A stretch of DNA of 64,000 bases from an uncultured Oscillospiraceae bacterium (GCA_900539845.1 UQDP01000001.1:205100-269099); one strand, 5' to 3'. Positions 8,626-17,669 are shown, counted from the first letter of the stretch. Numbers and translations: made by a program. Notes: generated by a model not told the origin, from the letters alone.

Positions 8626-9458
8626 GTTTAATTGAGTTTCAAAACGTCAGCTTTTCCTACGGCACGGAAGACGGTGCGGAAAAGGTGGACGTGCTGGAAA
8701 ACTTAAATCTTAATATAGAAAAAGGCAGCTTTGTTGCCGTACTCGGTCATAACGGCTCGGGTAAGTCAACGCTTGCCAAGCTTACGAACGGAATACTTTT
8801 TCCGCTGCAGGGCAAAGTGCTCGTTGACGGCGAGGAAACAAGACCCGATGACAGTATATACGATATACGAAAAAAAGTAGGAATGGTGTTTCAGAATCCC
8901 GATAATCAGATCGTTGCCTCTATAGTTGAGGAAGATGTGGCGTTCGGCGTTGAGAATCTCGGCGTGCCGCCTCAGGAATGCCGCAGACGGGTTGATGAAG
9001 CGCTTAAAACGGTGGGGATGTATGAGCTTCGCGATAAAGCGCCTCACAAACTGTCAGGCGGCCAAAAGCAAAGAGTGGCGGTTGCCGGAATCATTGCTAT
9101 GAGACCGGAATGTATCGTTCTTGACGAACCGACTGCAATGCTGGATCCGAGCGGCAGGGCGGAGGTCATGGAAACGGTCAAACGCTTAAACAGGGAGGAA
9201 GGCATCACGATCTTGCTCATCACCCATTATATGGACGAGGCTGTTCAGGCGGATAGAGTAATCGTTATGGATTCGGGGCAGGTCAGGATGGACGATACTC
9301 CGAGAAATGTTTTTTCAAGAGTTGAAGAGATAAAGGCGCTCGGACTTGATGTTCCGCAGGCTACCGAGCTGATCTGCAAAAGCGGGCTTCAGTGCCCGCA
9401 AACCGTGCTCAATACCGAAGAATGTGTTGCATTTATTAAATCAAAGCTGGGGGAATAG
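8622..9458 (+). CDS. ecfA1: Energy-coupling factor transporter ATPase EcfA1
   Basis: 278 residues from the ATG at 8622, which overlaps the preceding stop as ATGA. One of two ATPases driving group II ECF vitamin/metal importers. Walker A is GHNGSGKST (residues 42-50), Q-loop FQNPDNQIVA, signature LSGGQKQRVAVAG, Walker B CIVLDEPTAMLDP, and H-loop ITHYMDEA. The C-terminal extension beyond the nucleotide-binding domain is typical of EcfA. Followed by ecfA2 and ecfT; no substrate-binding S component is encoded nearby, so this is a shared module. Confidence 0.93.
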   Translation: MSLIEFQNVSFSYGTEDGAEKVDVLENLNLNIEKGSFVAVLGHNGSGKSTLAKLTNGILFPLQGKVLVDGEETRPDDSIYDIRKKVGMVFQNPDNQIVASIVEEDVAFGVENLGVPPQECRRRVDEALKTVGMYELRDKAPHKLSGGQKQRVAVAGIIAMRPECIVLDEPTAMLDPSGRAEVMETVKRLNREEGITILLITHYMDEAVQADRVIVMDSGQVRMDDTPRNVFSRVEEIKALGLDVPQATELICKSGLQCPQTVLNTEECVAFIKSKLGE

Positions 9459-9461
9459 GAT

Positions 9462-10331
9462 TTGGCGGTTTTGGTATGTGAAAATTTAAAATATCTTTAC
9501 AGCGCCGGAACGCCTTTTCAGACCGCCGCTATTGATCAAGTTAATTTTTCTGCCGAAAGCGGTGAGCTTATCGGTATAATCGGTCATACAGGCAGCGGCA
9601 AATCCACTTTGATACAGCATTTAAACGGGTTGCTTGAGCCAAACAGCGGCACTGTGTTTCTTGACGGTGAAAATATATGGTCTAAGGAAAACCGCAAAAA
9701 GATAAGAAATGTGCGCTTTGCCGTAGGACTCTGTTTTCAGTATCCCGAATATCAGATATTTGAGGAAACCATTTATAAGGAAATCGCATTCGGCCCTAAG
9801 CAAATGGGGCTCAGCGCGGACGAGATAAAATCACGAGTTTACGAAAGCATGGAATTCGTAGGCCTTGAAAAGGAAATGGAAAACAAATCACCGTTCGACC
9901 TTTCAGGCGGTCAAAAAAGGCGGGTGGCGATAGCCTCAATCATCGCGATGCGCCCGAAGGTGCTGATTCTGGACGAGCCCTGCGCAGGGCTTGACCCGAA
10001 AGGCAGAGATGTCATATTGGATCTGATCAGGGAATATCAGTCGGAGACGGGCAGCACCGTAATCATAGTTTCACATTCTATGGAGGATGTGGCAAAGCTG
10101 TGCACAAAGGTCGTTGTTATGAACAAAGGCAAAGTTGCCATGAGCGGCACCGTCAAAGAGGTCTATTCCCACGCGCAGGAGCTTAAAGATATGGGCCTTA
10201 ATGTGCCGCAGGTCACTGAGATCTTTTTAAAGCTCAAGGAAAACGGCATTGACTGCAAAACGGATATATTTACCGTTGAACAAGGCTGTGCCGAACTCGC
10301 AAGGCTCTTCAAAAAGGAGGGTGCCGAATGA
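9462..10331 (+). CDS. ecfA2: Energy-coupling factor transporter ATPase EcfA2
   Basis: 289 residues. Partner ATPase of EcfA1. Walker A is GHTGSGKST (residues 41-49), Q-loop CFQYPEYQIFEET, signature LSGGQKRRVAIAS, Walker B VLILDEPCAGLDP, H-loop VSHSMEDV. The start is a TTG at 9462, with GGGGG 8 bases upstream and no better ATG nearby. FQYPEYQIFEET in the Q-loop region is characteristic of EcfA2 rather than EcfA1. Its stop overlaps the ATG of ecfT. Confidence 0.93.
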   Translation: MAVLVCENLKYLYSAGTPFQTAAIDQVNFSAESGELIGIIGHTGSGKSTLIQHLNGLLEPNSGTVFLDGENIWSKENRKKIRNVRFAVGLCFQYPEYQIFEETIYKEIAFGPKQMGLSADEIKSRVYESMEFVGLEKEMENKSPFDLSGGQKRRVAIASIIAMRPKVLILDEPCAGLDPKGRDVILDLIREYQSETGSTVIIVSHSMEDVAKLCTKVVVMNKGKVAMSGTVKEVYSHAQELKDMGLNVPQVTEIFLKLKENGIDCKTDIFTVEQGCAELARLFKKEGAE

Positions 10332-11143
10332 TAGGCGATATGACCATAGGTCAGTATTTTCCGGGAAAATCCTTTATTCATAAAATGGACGCAAGAATAA
10401 AAATCATCTTAACGCTTGCCGTTATCATTTTGCTTTTTATTTGTAAAAATTTTTATACGCTTGCGCTCTGTGTAGTGTTTACGATCGTTATTATCCTCGC
10501 GAGCAGAATATCGTTCAAAACAGTTTTTAAAAGCATAAAGCCGCTTGGTATCATCATTGTGATAACCTCGCTTCTGAATCTGTTTTACGGTCAGGGCGAG
10601 CCGCTTGTAACGCTGTTCGGCAAACTCAATATAACGCTGGACGGCATTTACACAGCTATCTTTATGGCTGTCAGGATTATTTTGCTTGTAGTTATAGGGT
10701 CTATGCTTACCTATACGACGACTCCCACCGATTTGACCGACGCGATCGAGCGTTTGTTTTCACCGCTCAAGATCTTTAAGATAGATATTCATACCGTTGC
10801 TATGACGATGACGATTGCGCTTAGATTTATTCCTACGCTGACGGAAGAAATCGAAAAGATCATGGCGGCGCAGAAATCCCGCGGCGCGGATATGGAATCT
10901 GGAGGCATTATTCACAGAGCAAAGGCGCTTGTGCCTATCCTGATACCGCTTTTTATCTCCTCTTTCCGCCGCGCGAACGAGCTTGCCTATGCGATGGACT
11001 GCCGCTGCTATAAAGGCGGAAAGGGCAGAACCAAAATGAAGCAGGTCAGGGTCGGCGGCAGGGATTTTGCGGCTCTGGCAATCGTTGCCGCACTGTTTGC
11101 TCTGGTAATCTTTATCAATACACTGGCGGTTGCTGTGATATGA
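10328..11143 (+). CDS. ecfT: Energy-coupling factor transporter transmembrane protein EcfT
   Basis: 271 residues with about five hydrophobic helices in the N-terminal and C-terminal parts. The two coupling helices that contact the ATPases show the usual motif positions: AAQKSRGADMESG and AYAMDCRCYKGGKGRT, where the second ARG is replaced by CRC. Starts with ATG in an ATGA overlap with ecfA2 and ends in an ATGA overlap with truA. It completes a generic ECF module (A1-A2-T) that would work with S components encoded elsewhere for vitamins or metals. Confidence 0.93.
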   Translation: MIGDMTIGQYFPGKSFIHKMDARIKIILTLAVIILLFICKNFYTLALCVVFTIVIILASRISFKTVFKSIKPLGIIIVITSLLNLFYGQGEPLVTLFGKLNITLDGIYTAIFMAVRIILLVVIGSMLTYTTTPTDLTDAIERLFSPLKIFKIDIHTVAMTMTIALRFIPTLTEEIEKIMAAQKSRGADMESGGIIHRAKALVPILIPLFISSFRRANELAYAMDCRCYKGGKGRTKMKQVRVGGRDFAALAIVAALFALVIFINTLAVAVI

Positions 11144-11880
11144 GAAATCTGCTTTTAACAATAAGTTATGACGGTTCAGCCTATCATGGCTGGCAGGTGC
11201 AGAAAAACGCGGTTACCGTGCAGGAGATATTTCAGAAAGCGCTTCATAAGCTGCTTCATGAAAGCACGGATATAAAAGGCTGCAGCAGAACGGACAGCGG
11301 CGTTCATGCAAATATGTACTGCGTTTCCTTTAAAACTGAAAAACAGATACCGGCTGAAAACATCGTAACGGGGCTGAATACATACCTCCCCAAGGATATC
11401 GCTGTCCTGGATTGCCGTGAGGTAGGCGAAGATTTTCATGCCCGTTACAGCGTGGTATCTAAGAAATATATTTATAAAATATATAACGGAAAGATCAGAG
11501 ATCCGTTTCTTCTGAGGTATGCGTATCATTACAGATATCCGATAGACGCCGGCAGGCTTAACAGAGAGGCTCAGGCATTCGTGGGCACCCATGATTTTTC
11601 CGGGTTCTGCAGCGCGCGTTCCGATGTGGCGGATACAGTCAGAACCGTGTACAGCGCAGGTGTGGAAAGACAGGGAGATACCGTTATTTTCTCCGTGGAG
11701 GCGGACGGTTTTCTGTATAACATGGTGCGCATCATGGTTGGAACTCTGCTGTTTGTCAACGAAGGCAAAATACCGGCAGGAGAACTCGCTGCCGTTATAG
11801 CGTCGAAAAACAGGAGCAGAGCGGGCAAAACAGCTCCCCCGCAGGGGCTGTATCTTGATAAGGTAAATTATAAATTCTGA
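11140..11880 (+). CDS. truA: tRNA pseudouridine(38-40) synthase TruA
   Basis: 246 residues. Makes pseudouridine at positions 38-40 of the tRNA anticodon stem. The catalytic Asp52 sits in GCSRTDSGVHA. YDGSAYHGWQ at the N-terminus and DFSGFCSARSD and FLYNMVRIMVGTL further on are all family hallmarks. Start overlaps the ecfT stop (ATGA). The ecfA1-ecfA2-ecfT-truA arrangement is a common Firmicutes operon. Confidence 0.96.
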   Translation: MRNLLLTISYDGSAYHGWQVQKNAVTVQEIFQKALHKLLHESTDIKGCSRTDSGVHANMYCVSFKTEKQIPAENIVTGLNTYLPKDIAVLDCREVGEDFHARYSVVSKKYIYKIYNGKIRDPFLLRYAYHYRYPIDAGRLNREAQAFVGTHDFSGFCSARSDVADTVRTVYSAGVERQGDTVIFSVEADGFLYNMVRIMVGTLLFVNEGKIPAGELAAVIASKNRSRAGKTAPPQGLYLDKVNYKF

Positions 11881-11926
11881 AAAATAAACTTAAGAATATC
11901 AGTCGGAAAGGCTTTGGATAGAGAAT

Positions 11927-13093
11927 ATGGCTTCTGAACAGCGTGAGAAAGAGCGTATTGAAAGAAAAGAAAAAAAGAATAAAAAAAAGCGCCTTATAGC
12001 TTGGATCGTAATAGGCGCCATCGCTGCCGTGCTTCTTGTTATGCGCATAGCCGAGATCGATTTTTCCTCTATTGCCGACGGCTCTGCCTTTTCATCTTCA
12101 CAGGAAAGCAGCTTTCCTTATGAGCTGAATTCAGGCTCCGATTTGTATTTCGGTTCGGTGGGAAGCAGTTTGTGTATTCTTGAGGATTCAACATATACGG
12201 TGCTGGATCATTCTGATGCAAAAGAAAAGATCAGCTTTGATCATGGCCTTTCCAATCCTATTATCAGAACGGCGGGAGGCTACTCTTTGCTTTATGATCA
12301 GGGCGGCGTCTCATACCGGCTTGATAACTCGAGCGGGAATGTTTACCGCACAAAAGCTGAGGATCAGATCTTATGCGCCGATGTTTCAGATTCGGGCACG
12401 GTCGCGGTCTGCACCACTTCCGATGAACACACTTCTGAGATACTGGTCTATAATAAATCTATGAGTCTCAAATTTTCATACGGCACCTCCGCGGGCTACA
12501 TAACCTCGGTTGCGGTCGATTCGCGCGGCAGCAGGGTCGCGTTCGCGGCGGTAAGCTCTCAGAACGCAAGATTTAAAACCGTTGTTTATACAATGAATAT
12601 AGACGACACTCAGCCCAGAGCGCAGTTTGAATACATAGGCTCGTCCGTGCTTGATCTGCGCTTTTCATCGACCGACCTGTTTGTAGTCGGCACGGATTTT
12701 ATCAGCACTGTCGAATCTCTTACCAAAGAAAATAAAATATATGAGCAGGGCAGCGTCGGCACGGTTACATATTCCTATACATCGGACGGCAGTCTGATTT
12801 ATGCCTATACTGCATATTCCGGCTCTTCCGATAATAATATATCAGTTGTAAAGCCCTCAGGCAAGGTCTCTGAGATCATTTCGCTTGATTCGGCGGTCAA
12901 GGATGTAACGGGAACCTCCTCGCGTGTCAGCGTATTGACTGCGGACAGTGTTACCACATATAAAGTCTCGGATTCCGAGGTTATAAAAACTTACAGCGTG
13001 GATGATTCCTGCACTTCCATTCAGCAGATCTCATCAGATGTTTTCGCACGGCGTCAGGCTGTGGTCGTTAATCTATCCGAAGAACAGGAGTAG
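11927..13093 (+). CDS. DUF5711-type membrane-anchored protein
   Basis: 388 residues. The first 22 residues are extremely basic and charged, followed by one transmembrane segment (LIAWIVIGAIAAVLLVM). The large exported part consists of repeating beta-rich stretches (VAVDSRGSRVAFAA, VVGTDFIST, YSYTSDGSLIYAYT), suggesting a beta-propeller outside the membrane. It resembles the DUF5711 family, whose role is unknown. The next gene, a CvpA family protein, follows after 5 bases, so they are probably co-expressed. The likely SD (CGGAAAGG) is unusually far, about 14 bases, from the ATG. Confidence 0.7.
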   Translation: MASEQREKERIERKEKKNKKKRLIAWIVIGAIAAVLLVMRIAEIDFSSIADGSAFSSSQESSFPYELNSGSDLYFGSVGSSLCILEDSTYTVLDHSDAKEKISFDHGLSNPIIRTAGGYSLLYDQGGVSYRLDNSSGNVYRTKAEDQILCADVSDSGTVAVCTTSDEHTSEILVYNKSMSLKFSYGTSAGYITSVAVDSRGSRVAFAAVSSQNARFKTVVYTMNIDDTQPRAQFEYIGSSVLDLRFSSTDLFVVGTDFISTVESLTKENKIYEQGSVGTVTYSYTSDGSLIYAYTAYSGSSDNNISVVKPSGKVSEIISLDSAVKDVTGTSSRVSVLTADSVTTYKVSDSEVIKTYSVDDSCTSIQQISSDVFARRQAVVVNLSEEQE

Positions 13094-13098
13094 TTTAT

Positions 13099-13782
13099 TT
13101 GGTAATCAATTACATTGACATTCTTCTTGTCATCTTATTCGCAGCTTCAATCGCTGCAGGCTATGCAAAAGGTTTTGTGCTTTCGCTCATATCCTTTGCC
13201 AAGTATATAATCGGTTTTCCGCTTGCGTTTTATGTTGCGGATACTTACAGTTCGGACGTTTATGAGCGCTTCGTTCAAAGTCAGGTGTTGGAGCGCGTTT
13301 CGGAAGGGCTCAGTACCGCTGCCGATATAGATTCTTTTGTTGCATCTGTTCGTGAGGCTGTGAACAGTCTTCCTTTCGGGCTTTCTCATGTGATAGATCT
13401 TTCTTTTCTTGACGGACTTAACGCGGATTCCGCCGCCGGAGCGGTAACGGATAATATCGTTGAGCCTGTTGCAATGGTCGCGGTAAAGATTTTGCTATTT
13501 GTTTTGACTGTTGTTGCGTTTTATGTTATAACTTGGATTGTGGCGCGCATCATCCGCAAGCTGGATAATGTTAAGCATATGCCGCTTAAAAAAACAAATA
13601 AATTCCTCGGTGCGGTCTTTGGTGCGCTCCAAGGTATTGCCTCGCTGGCAGTGATAAGCGCACTCCTTGTTTTTGCCCGTGATTTTCTGCTTGAGCCGGC
13701 AAACGGCTTTTCGCAGCAGATCGCCTCAAGCGCCGTTGTTGCGTTTATAAATAAACTGAATCCGCTTTTGTTTTTGATTTAG
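13099..13782 (+). CDS. CvpA family membrane protein
   Basis: 227 residues with four hydrophobic segments in the CvpA arrangement: an N-terminal helix pair (YIDILLVILFAASIAAGYAKG), a long central loop, and two C-terminal helices with FLGAVFGALQGIASLAVIS between them. Escherichia coli CvpA is linked to colicin V production; in Firmicutes the role is unclear but envelope-related. The start is TTG at 13099 with AGGAG 8 bases upstream. Confidence 0.8.
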   Translation: MVINYIDILLVILFAASIAAGYAKGFVLSLISFAKYIIGFPLAFYVADTYSSDVYERFVQSQVLERVSEGLSTAADIDSFVASVREAVNSLPFGLSHVIDLSFLDGLNADSAAGAVTDNIVEPVAMVAVKILLFVLTVVAFYVITWIVARIIRKLDNVKHMPLKKTNKFLGAVFGALQGIASLAVISALLVFARDFLLEPANGFSQQIASSAVVAFINKLNPLLFLI

Positions 13783-13794
13783 GAGGAAGAAATT

Positions 13795-14418
13795 ATGGAT
13801 AAACTTAAAAATAACCTTAAAGAGCTTTTCAAGGGCTGGAATACAATCCCGAACTGGCTTTCGTTTATCAGAATCGCTCTTATTCCCGTTTTTATGGTGC
13901 TGTTTTTAAACGGGCATATGCTTATTGCGGTTATCATTATGATTTGCGCCGCTTTAACGGATCTTTTTGACGGTAAGATCGCAAGAAAATACAATCAGGT
14001 CTCCAATCTCGGAAAATTGCTGGACCCCATTGCGGATAAGCTTTCGCAAATGGCAATCGTTATCGTGCTTATCGTTACCTACTGGGATAATGCAATAAAA
14101 TATCTCTTTATGTTTTTCATCGCAAAGGAACTCATTATGATCATCGGCGGCGTGATCCTGCTTTCTCTTGGTATGAGACCGACTGCCGCCGAGATTTGGG
14201 GAAAGATAGCAACAAACGTGTTTTATATCGGAATGATCTTTATTCTGGCGTTCGGTCAAAACGGCGCTCTCTGCGATATCACGGGATTCACCCTCCCGGA
14301 TACCGTAACATGGATTCTTGTTTTGATATCCGCGGTCTGCACGCTTATATCGCTGCTCGGTTATGCGCCCGGGTTTATCAGGCAGATTAAGGAAAATAAG
14401 CAGAACAAACAGAAATAA
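13795..14418 (+). CDS. pgsA: CDP-diacylglycerol-glycerol-3-phosphate 3-phosphatidyltransferase PgsA
   Basis: 207 residues, integral membrane. Makes phosphatidylglycerol phosphate, the committed step to phosphatidylglycerol. The CDP-alcohol phosphotransferase signature D-G-x2-A-R-x8-G-x3-D-x3-D is complete, from DGKIAR to GKLLDPIADK. N-terminal IPNWLSFIRIALIP is the usual lead-in. About five membrane helices. GGAGG lies upstream of the ATG. Lies 12 bases after cvpA. Confidence 0.94.
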   Translation: MDKLKNNLKELFKGWNTIPNWLSFIRIALIPVFMVLFLNGHMLIAVIIMICAALTDLFDGKIARKYNQVSNLGKLLDPIADKLSQMAIVIVLIVTYWDNAIKYLFMFFIAKELIMIIGGVILLSLGMRPTAAEIWGKIATNVFYIGMIFILAFGQNGALCDITGFTLPDTVTWILVLISAVCTLISLLGYAPGFIRQIKENKQNKQK

Positions 14419-14441
14419 TTTTAAGGAGAAAAGTTTATTTC

Positions 14442-16745
14442 ATGAAACAGCAAATGTGCAGCAGGTGCCATGAAAGACCTGCGGTGGTATTTATACAGAA
14501 AATGGAAAACGATAAAGTCGTGCCGGAGGGGCTTTGCATAAAATGCGCAAGAGAACTGAATGTCGGCTCGATCAATCAGATGATAGACCAGCTCGGACTT
14601 TCCGATGAAGAGCTTGAACAGGCGTCTGAGCAGATGAGCCAGTTTATGGAAAATATGCAGGACTTTGATTTCGGTTCCCTCGGTGATATGTTTAATCAGG
14701 ATAATATGGACGGCGCCCAAACGCTGCCTTTTGCAAGCCTTTTTGATAATGAGAGCAAAGATGACGCAACGCCTAAAACAGGCAAAAAGGGCGCAAAGAA
14801 ACGCGGTAAAAAGGGAAGACAGGAGGATTCCAGAAAATTCCTCAATAATTATTGCAATAATCTTACTGCAAAAGCTAAAAAAGGTGAGATAGACGCGATC
14901 ATCGGCAGAGAAAAAGAGATCGCAAGAGCGGTGCAGATTCTTTGCCGCCGCACAAAAAATAATCCCTGTCTCATAGGCGAACCCGGCGTCGGTAAAACCG
15001 CAATAGCCGAAGGTCTTGCCATAAAAATAGCAAAAGGCGAAGTTCCCGCCCGTCTCGCAGATAAGGAGATATATCTGCTTGATCTTACTGCTCTTGTTGC
15101 CGGAACACAGTTCCGCGGTCAGTTTGAAGGCAGAATCAAAGGCCTTGTTGACGAGGTAAAGAGCGAGGGAAATATCATTCTGTTTATTGATGAAGTGCAC
15201 AATCTTGTGGGCACGGGCGACAGCGAGGGCACAATGAATGCCGCAAACATTTTGAAACCCGCGCTTTCCAGAGGAGAAATTCAGGTCATCGGCGCAACAA
15301 CGTTTAATGAATACAGAAAATATATTGAAAAGGACGCCGCTCTGGAAAGGCGTTTTCAGCCGATAAAGGTTGAGGAGCCGTCGCTGGAAGAGGCATACAG
15401 AATGCTGCTCGGCATCAAGTCCTATTATGAGAATTATCATAAAGTACAGATATCGGACAGTCTTGTATATAAAGCCGTAACTATGTCGGAGCGCTTTGTT
15501 ACGGACAGATATCTGCCCGATAAAGCCATAGACCTGCTCGACGAAGCGTGCACGGCGGCGAATCTCAGAAATCCCGCTATTTCCGAATATCAGCTTAAAC
15601 TTGAAGAAAAGAATTCTCTGCTTGAAAGAATAGATACGCTTTCCGAGCCGACAGAGGAAAACGCCGAAATAGATTATGAGCTGATTTCAAACCTTAAAGC
15701 GCAGACGATGAAGCTTGACGAAGTGCTGCCTGAGCTTGCCGAAAAAGCGAAGGACAATCAGGTCATTGAAGCAGATCTTGCAAAGGTGGTTTCTCTCTGG
15801 ACGGGAATTCCCGCATCGAAGATTGAAGCAGGGGATATAAAGAAACTCGCGTCTCTTGAGGATGAGCTTAAGAAGCATGTTGTAGGGCAGGACGAAGCAA
15901 TATCGAAGCTTGCAGCAGCGGTCCGCCGCGGCAGAGTCCAGATAAGCCCCAGAAAAAGACCGCAGTCTTTTATTTTTGTCGGTCCCACAGGCGTGGGTAA
16001 AACAGAACTTGTAAAGCAGCTTGCGAATTATCTTTTTGATTCGCCCGAAAGCCTCATAAGGCTCGATATGAGCGAATTTATGGAGAAGTTCAGCGTATCA
16101 AGGATCATCGGTTCTCCTCCGGGTTATGTCGGCTACGATGACGCCGGTCAGCTCACGGAAAAGGTAAGAAGAAAGCCTTACAGCGTTATTTTGTTTGATG
16201 AGATCGAAAAGGCACACAAGGATGTTCTCAATATTCTTCTTCAGATACTTGATGAGGGCAGGATAACGGATGCGCAGGGCAGGACCGTTAATTTTGAGAA
16301 TACGATCATCATTATGACATCCAACGCCGGTTCGACCGATACTGCCTCGCTCGGCTTCGGAAAATCAGACAACGAGATAAACAGGGATGTAACGATGAAA
16401 GCCCTGGAGCGATTCCTTCGTCCCGAATTTCTCGGAAGAGTGGACGAGATCATAAATTTTAATACCCTTACTTTTGCCGATTTTGAAAAGATCGCGAGGA
16501 TTATGCTCGATGAGCTTGCCGAAGGGCTTAAAGATAAGGCAATAGAGCTGGTTTATGATGATTCCGTTCCTGTATATATCGCAAAGAAAACTTACGGCTC
16601 CAAGAAGAACGCAAGAGGTATCAGAGATTGTGTTCGCCGTGATGTGGAGGACCTGCTTGCCGAACTCATAGTTTTCCATCAGGATACTCAAATCAACAGG
16701 TTTACTTTGACCGCCGGAGAAAAAATCGAGGCTGTTATAAACTAA
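14442..16745 (+). CDS. ClpE-like AAA+ unfoldase with N-terminal zinc finger
   Basis: 767 residues. A Clp/Hsp100 ATPase with two AAA+ modules that probably feeds substrates to ClpP. Walker A motifs are GEPGVGKT (179-186) and GPTGVGKT (514-521). The N-terminus is not the ClpC repeat domain but a zinc finger (Cys6, Cys9, Cys32, Cys35) followed by a Met/Gln/Asp-rich segment of about 90 residues and a very basic linker, as in ClpE. The middle domain is short. LGF at 637-639 is at the place of the ClpP-docking loop. GGAG lies upstream of the ATG. The gene is followed by a tRNA cluster with its own promoter. Confidence 0.85.
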   Translation: MKQQMCSRCHERPAVVFIQKMENDKVVPEGLCIKCARELNVGSINQMIDQLGLSDEELEQASEQMSQFMENMQDFDFGSLGDMFNQDNMDGAQTLPFASLFDNESKDDATPKTGKKGAKKRGKKGRQEDSRKFLNNYCNNLTAKAKKGEIDAIIGREKEIARAVQILCRRTKNNPCLIGEPGVGKTAIAEGLAIKIAKGEVPARLADKEIYLLDLTALVAGTQFRGQFEGRIKGLVDEVKSEGNIILFIDEVHNLVGTGDSEGTMNAANILKPALSRGEIQVIGATTFNEYRKYIEKDAALERRFQPIKVEEPSLEEAYRMLLGIKSYYENYHKVQISDSLVYKAVTMSERFVTDRYLPDKAIDLLDEACTAANLRNPAISEYQLKLEEKNSLLERIDTLSEPTEENAEIDYELISNLKAQTMKLDEVLPELAEKAKDNQVIEADLAKVVSLWTGIPASKIEAGDIKKLASLEDELKKHVVGQDEAISKLAAAVRRGRVQISPRKRPQSFIFVGPTGVGKTELVKQLANYLFDSPESLIRLDMSEFMEKFSVSRIIGSPPGYVGYDDAGQLTEKVRRKPYSVILFDEIEKAHKDVLNILLQILDEGRITDAQGRTVNFENTIIIMTSNAGSTDTASLGFGKSDNEINRDVTMKALERFLRPEFLGRVDEIINFNTLTFADFEKIARIMLDELAEGLKDKAIELVYDDSVPVYIAKKTYGSKKNARGIRDCVRRDVEDLLAELIVFHQDTQINRFTLTAGEKIEAVIN

Positions 16746-16759
16746 ATTTAAAAAAGTAC

Positions 16760-16788
16760 TTGACAGTTGGGCGCTCATTTATTATAAT
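16760..16788 (+). promoter_or_regulatory. Promoter for the tRNA cluster
   Basis: TTGACA, 17-base spacer, TATAAT: a perfect sigma-A promoter 15 bases upstream of tRNA-Gly. Confidence 0.92.
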
Positions 16789-16803
16789 AATGAGCGTCGC
16801 TAC

Positions 16804-16877
16804 GCGGGTGTAGTTCAATGGTAGAATGTCAGCCTTCCAAGCTGAATACGAGGGTTCGATTCCCTTCACCCGCTCCA
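16804..16877 (+). tRNA. tRNA-Gly (anticodon TCC)
   Basis: The acceptor stem GCGGGTG pairs with CACCCGC. The anticodon loop CTTCCAA presents TCC, reading GGA glycine codons. TTCGATT forms the T loop and the 3' CCA is encoded. First of five tRNAs. Confidence 0.96.
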
Positions 16878-16880
16878 TAT

Positions 16881-16957
<77 letters not shown>

Positions 16958-16993
16958 AAGTTTGCGCTTGAGCTTCTCAGGCGCAATATATAT

Positions 16994-17071
16994 GGTGGGA
17001 TTAGTTCAGTTGGTTAGAGCGCCAGTTTGTGGCACTGGAGGTCGTGGGTTCGAATCCCACATCCCACCCCA
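16994..17071 (+). tRNA. tRNA-His (anticodon GTG)
   Basis: Acceptor stem GTGGGAT pairs with ATCCCAC. The extra G at position -1 (16994) faces the C discriminator (17068), the identity element of histidine tRNAs. Anticodon GTG. CCA is encoded. Confidence 0.96.
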
Positions 17072-17094
17072 TTTTAATAAACGATCCCTGATAT

Positions 17095-17169
17095 TGGGGT
17101 GTCGCCAAGCGGTAAGGCAAGGGACTTTGACTCCCTCATGCGTAGGTTCGAATCCTGCCTCCCCAGCCA
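17095..17169 (+). tRNA. tRNA-Gln (anticodon TTG)
   Basis: Anticodon loop CTTTGAC presents TTG, reading CAA. The acceptor stem TGGGGTG pairs with CTCCCCA except for a T-T mismatch at positions 6-67. G discriminator and encoded CCA. D- and T-arms are normal. Confidence 0.94.
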
Positions 17170-17196
17170 AGCGCCCTTAATATTAAGGGCGGAAAC

Positions 17197-17272
17197 GGTT
17201 CATTAGCTCAGATGGCAGAGCACTTGACTTTTAATCAAGGTGTCCGGGGTTCGATTCCCCGATGAGCCACCA
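17197..17272 (+). tRNA. tRNA-Lys (anticodon TTT)
   Basis: Acceptor stem GGTTCAT pairs with ATGAGCC. Anticodon TTT reads AAA and AAG. CCA is encoded. Last tRNA of the cluster and the left border of the accessory island. Confidence 0.96.
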
Positions 17273-17274
17273 AT

Positions 17275-17331
17275 AAAAAGTCCTCATATTCCGCATAATC
17301 AAGCGGTTTATGAGGATTTTTATTTTGCTTT
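17275..17331 (+). terminator. Terminator of the tRNA cluster
   Basis: AAAAGTCCTCATA pairs with TATGAGGATTTTT, with an inner CCGC/GCGG stem. A near copy of its inner part recurs at 18767-18782. Confidence 0.85.
17294..17309 (+). repeat. Left copy of a 16-base direct repeat flanking the Fic module
   Basis: CATAATCAAGCGGTTT, inside the tRNA-Lys terminator. It matches 18767-18782 at 15 of 16 positions. Confidence 0.45.
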
Positions 17332-17600
17332 TTTTTAGAAGTCCTGCACTTTAATTTTACGCTATTTTACGCTGTTTTACGATAAAATATATACCAAAAT
17401 GTATACCAAAATTTATTCGCAAAATCGGCCTGAAATCTGGGCTTGCAGGCTGTAAATATAATCTTGTTTACCGCCTTTGTATACCAAATAACGATTTTAT
17501 CCCCATTTTTGCGGATTTCAGCCCGTTTGTTGCGCTTTTTTAATCGATTTTGCCGCATTTTCGTTTCTTATGCTAAGCAGCAGGTTATACCTGCAAAAAT
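17332..17600. other. Non-coding AT-rich spacer after tRNA-Lys, possible integration scar
   Basis: No convincing gene. It holds three tandem TTTTACG words (17355-17381) and three copies of TATACCAAA(A) (17390, 17402, 17480), and ends near a GCAGGT/ACCTGC palindrome at 17580-17594. Short repeats of this kind just downstream of a tRNA are often seen at the edges of integrated elements, but no integrase gene is present. Confidence 0.4.
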
Positions 17601-17648
17601 AAAAAGGAGCAGGCTTATGCGGCATTTTCGCCTTTCCTGCTCCTTTCT
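17601..17648. terminator. Terminator-like hairpin upstream of the Fic module
   Basis: AAAGGAGCAGG pairs exactly with CCTGCTCCTTT across about 22 bases, followed by CTTTG. It may insulate the Fic promoter from upstream transcription. Confidence 0.6.
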
Positions 17649-17669
17649 TTGTTCTGCTTATATTTTATA

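Noticed and set aside
14421..15440. Long open frame (about 339 codons) on the minus strand opposite the ClpE-like gene
   Set aside because: It lies wholly antisense to a clear AAA+ gene, has Cys/Phe-rich composition and no SD; it is a shadow of codon bias.
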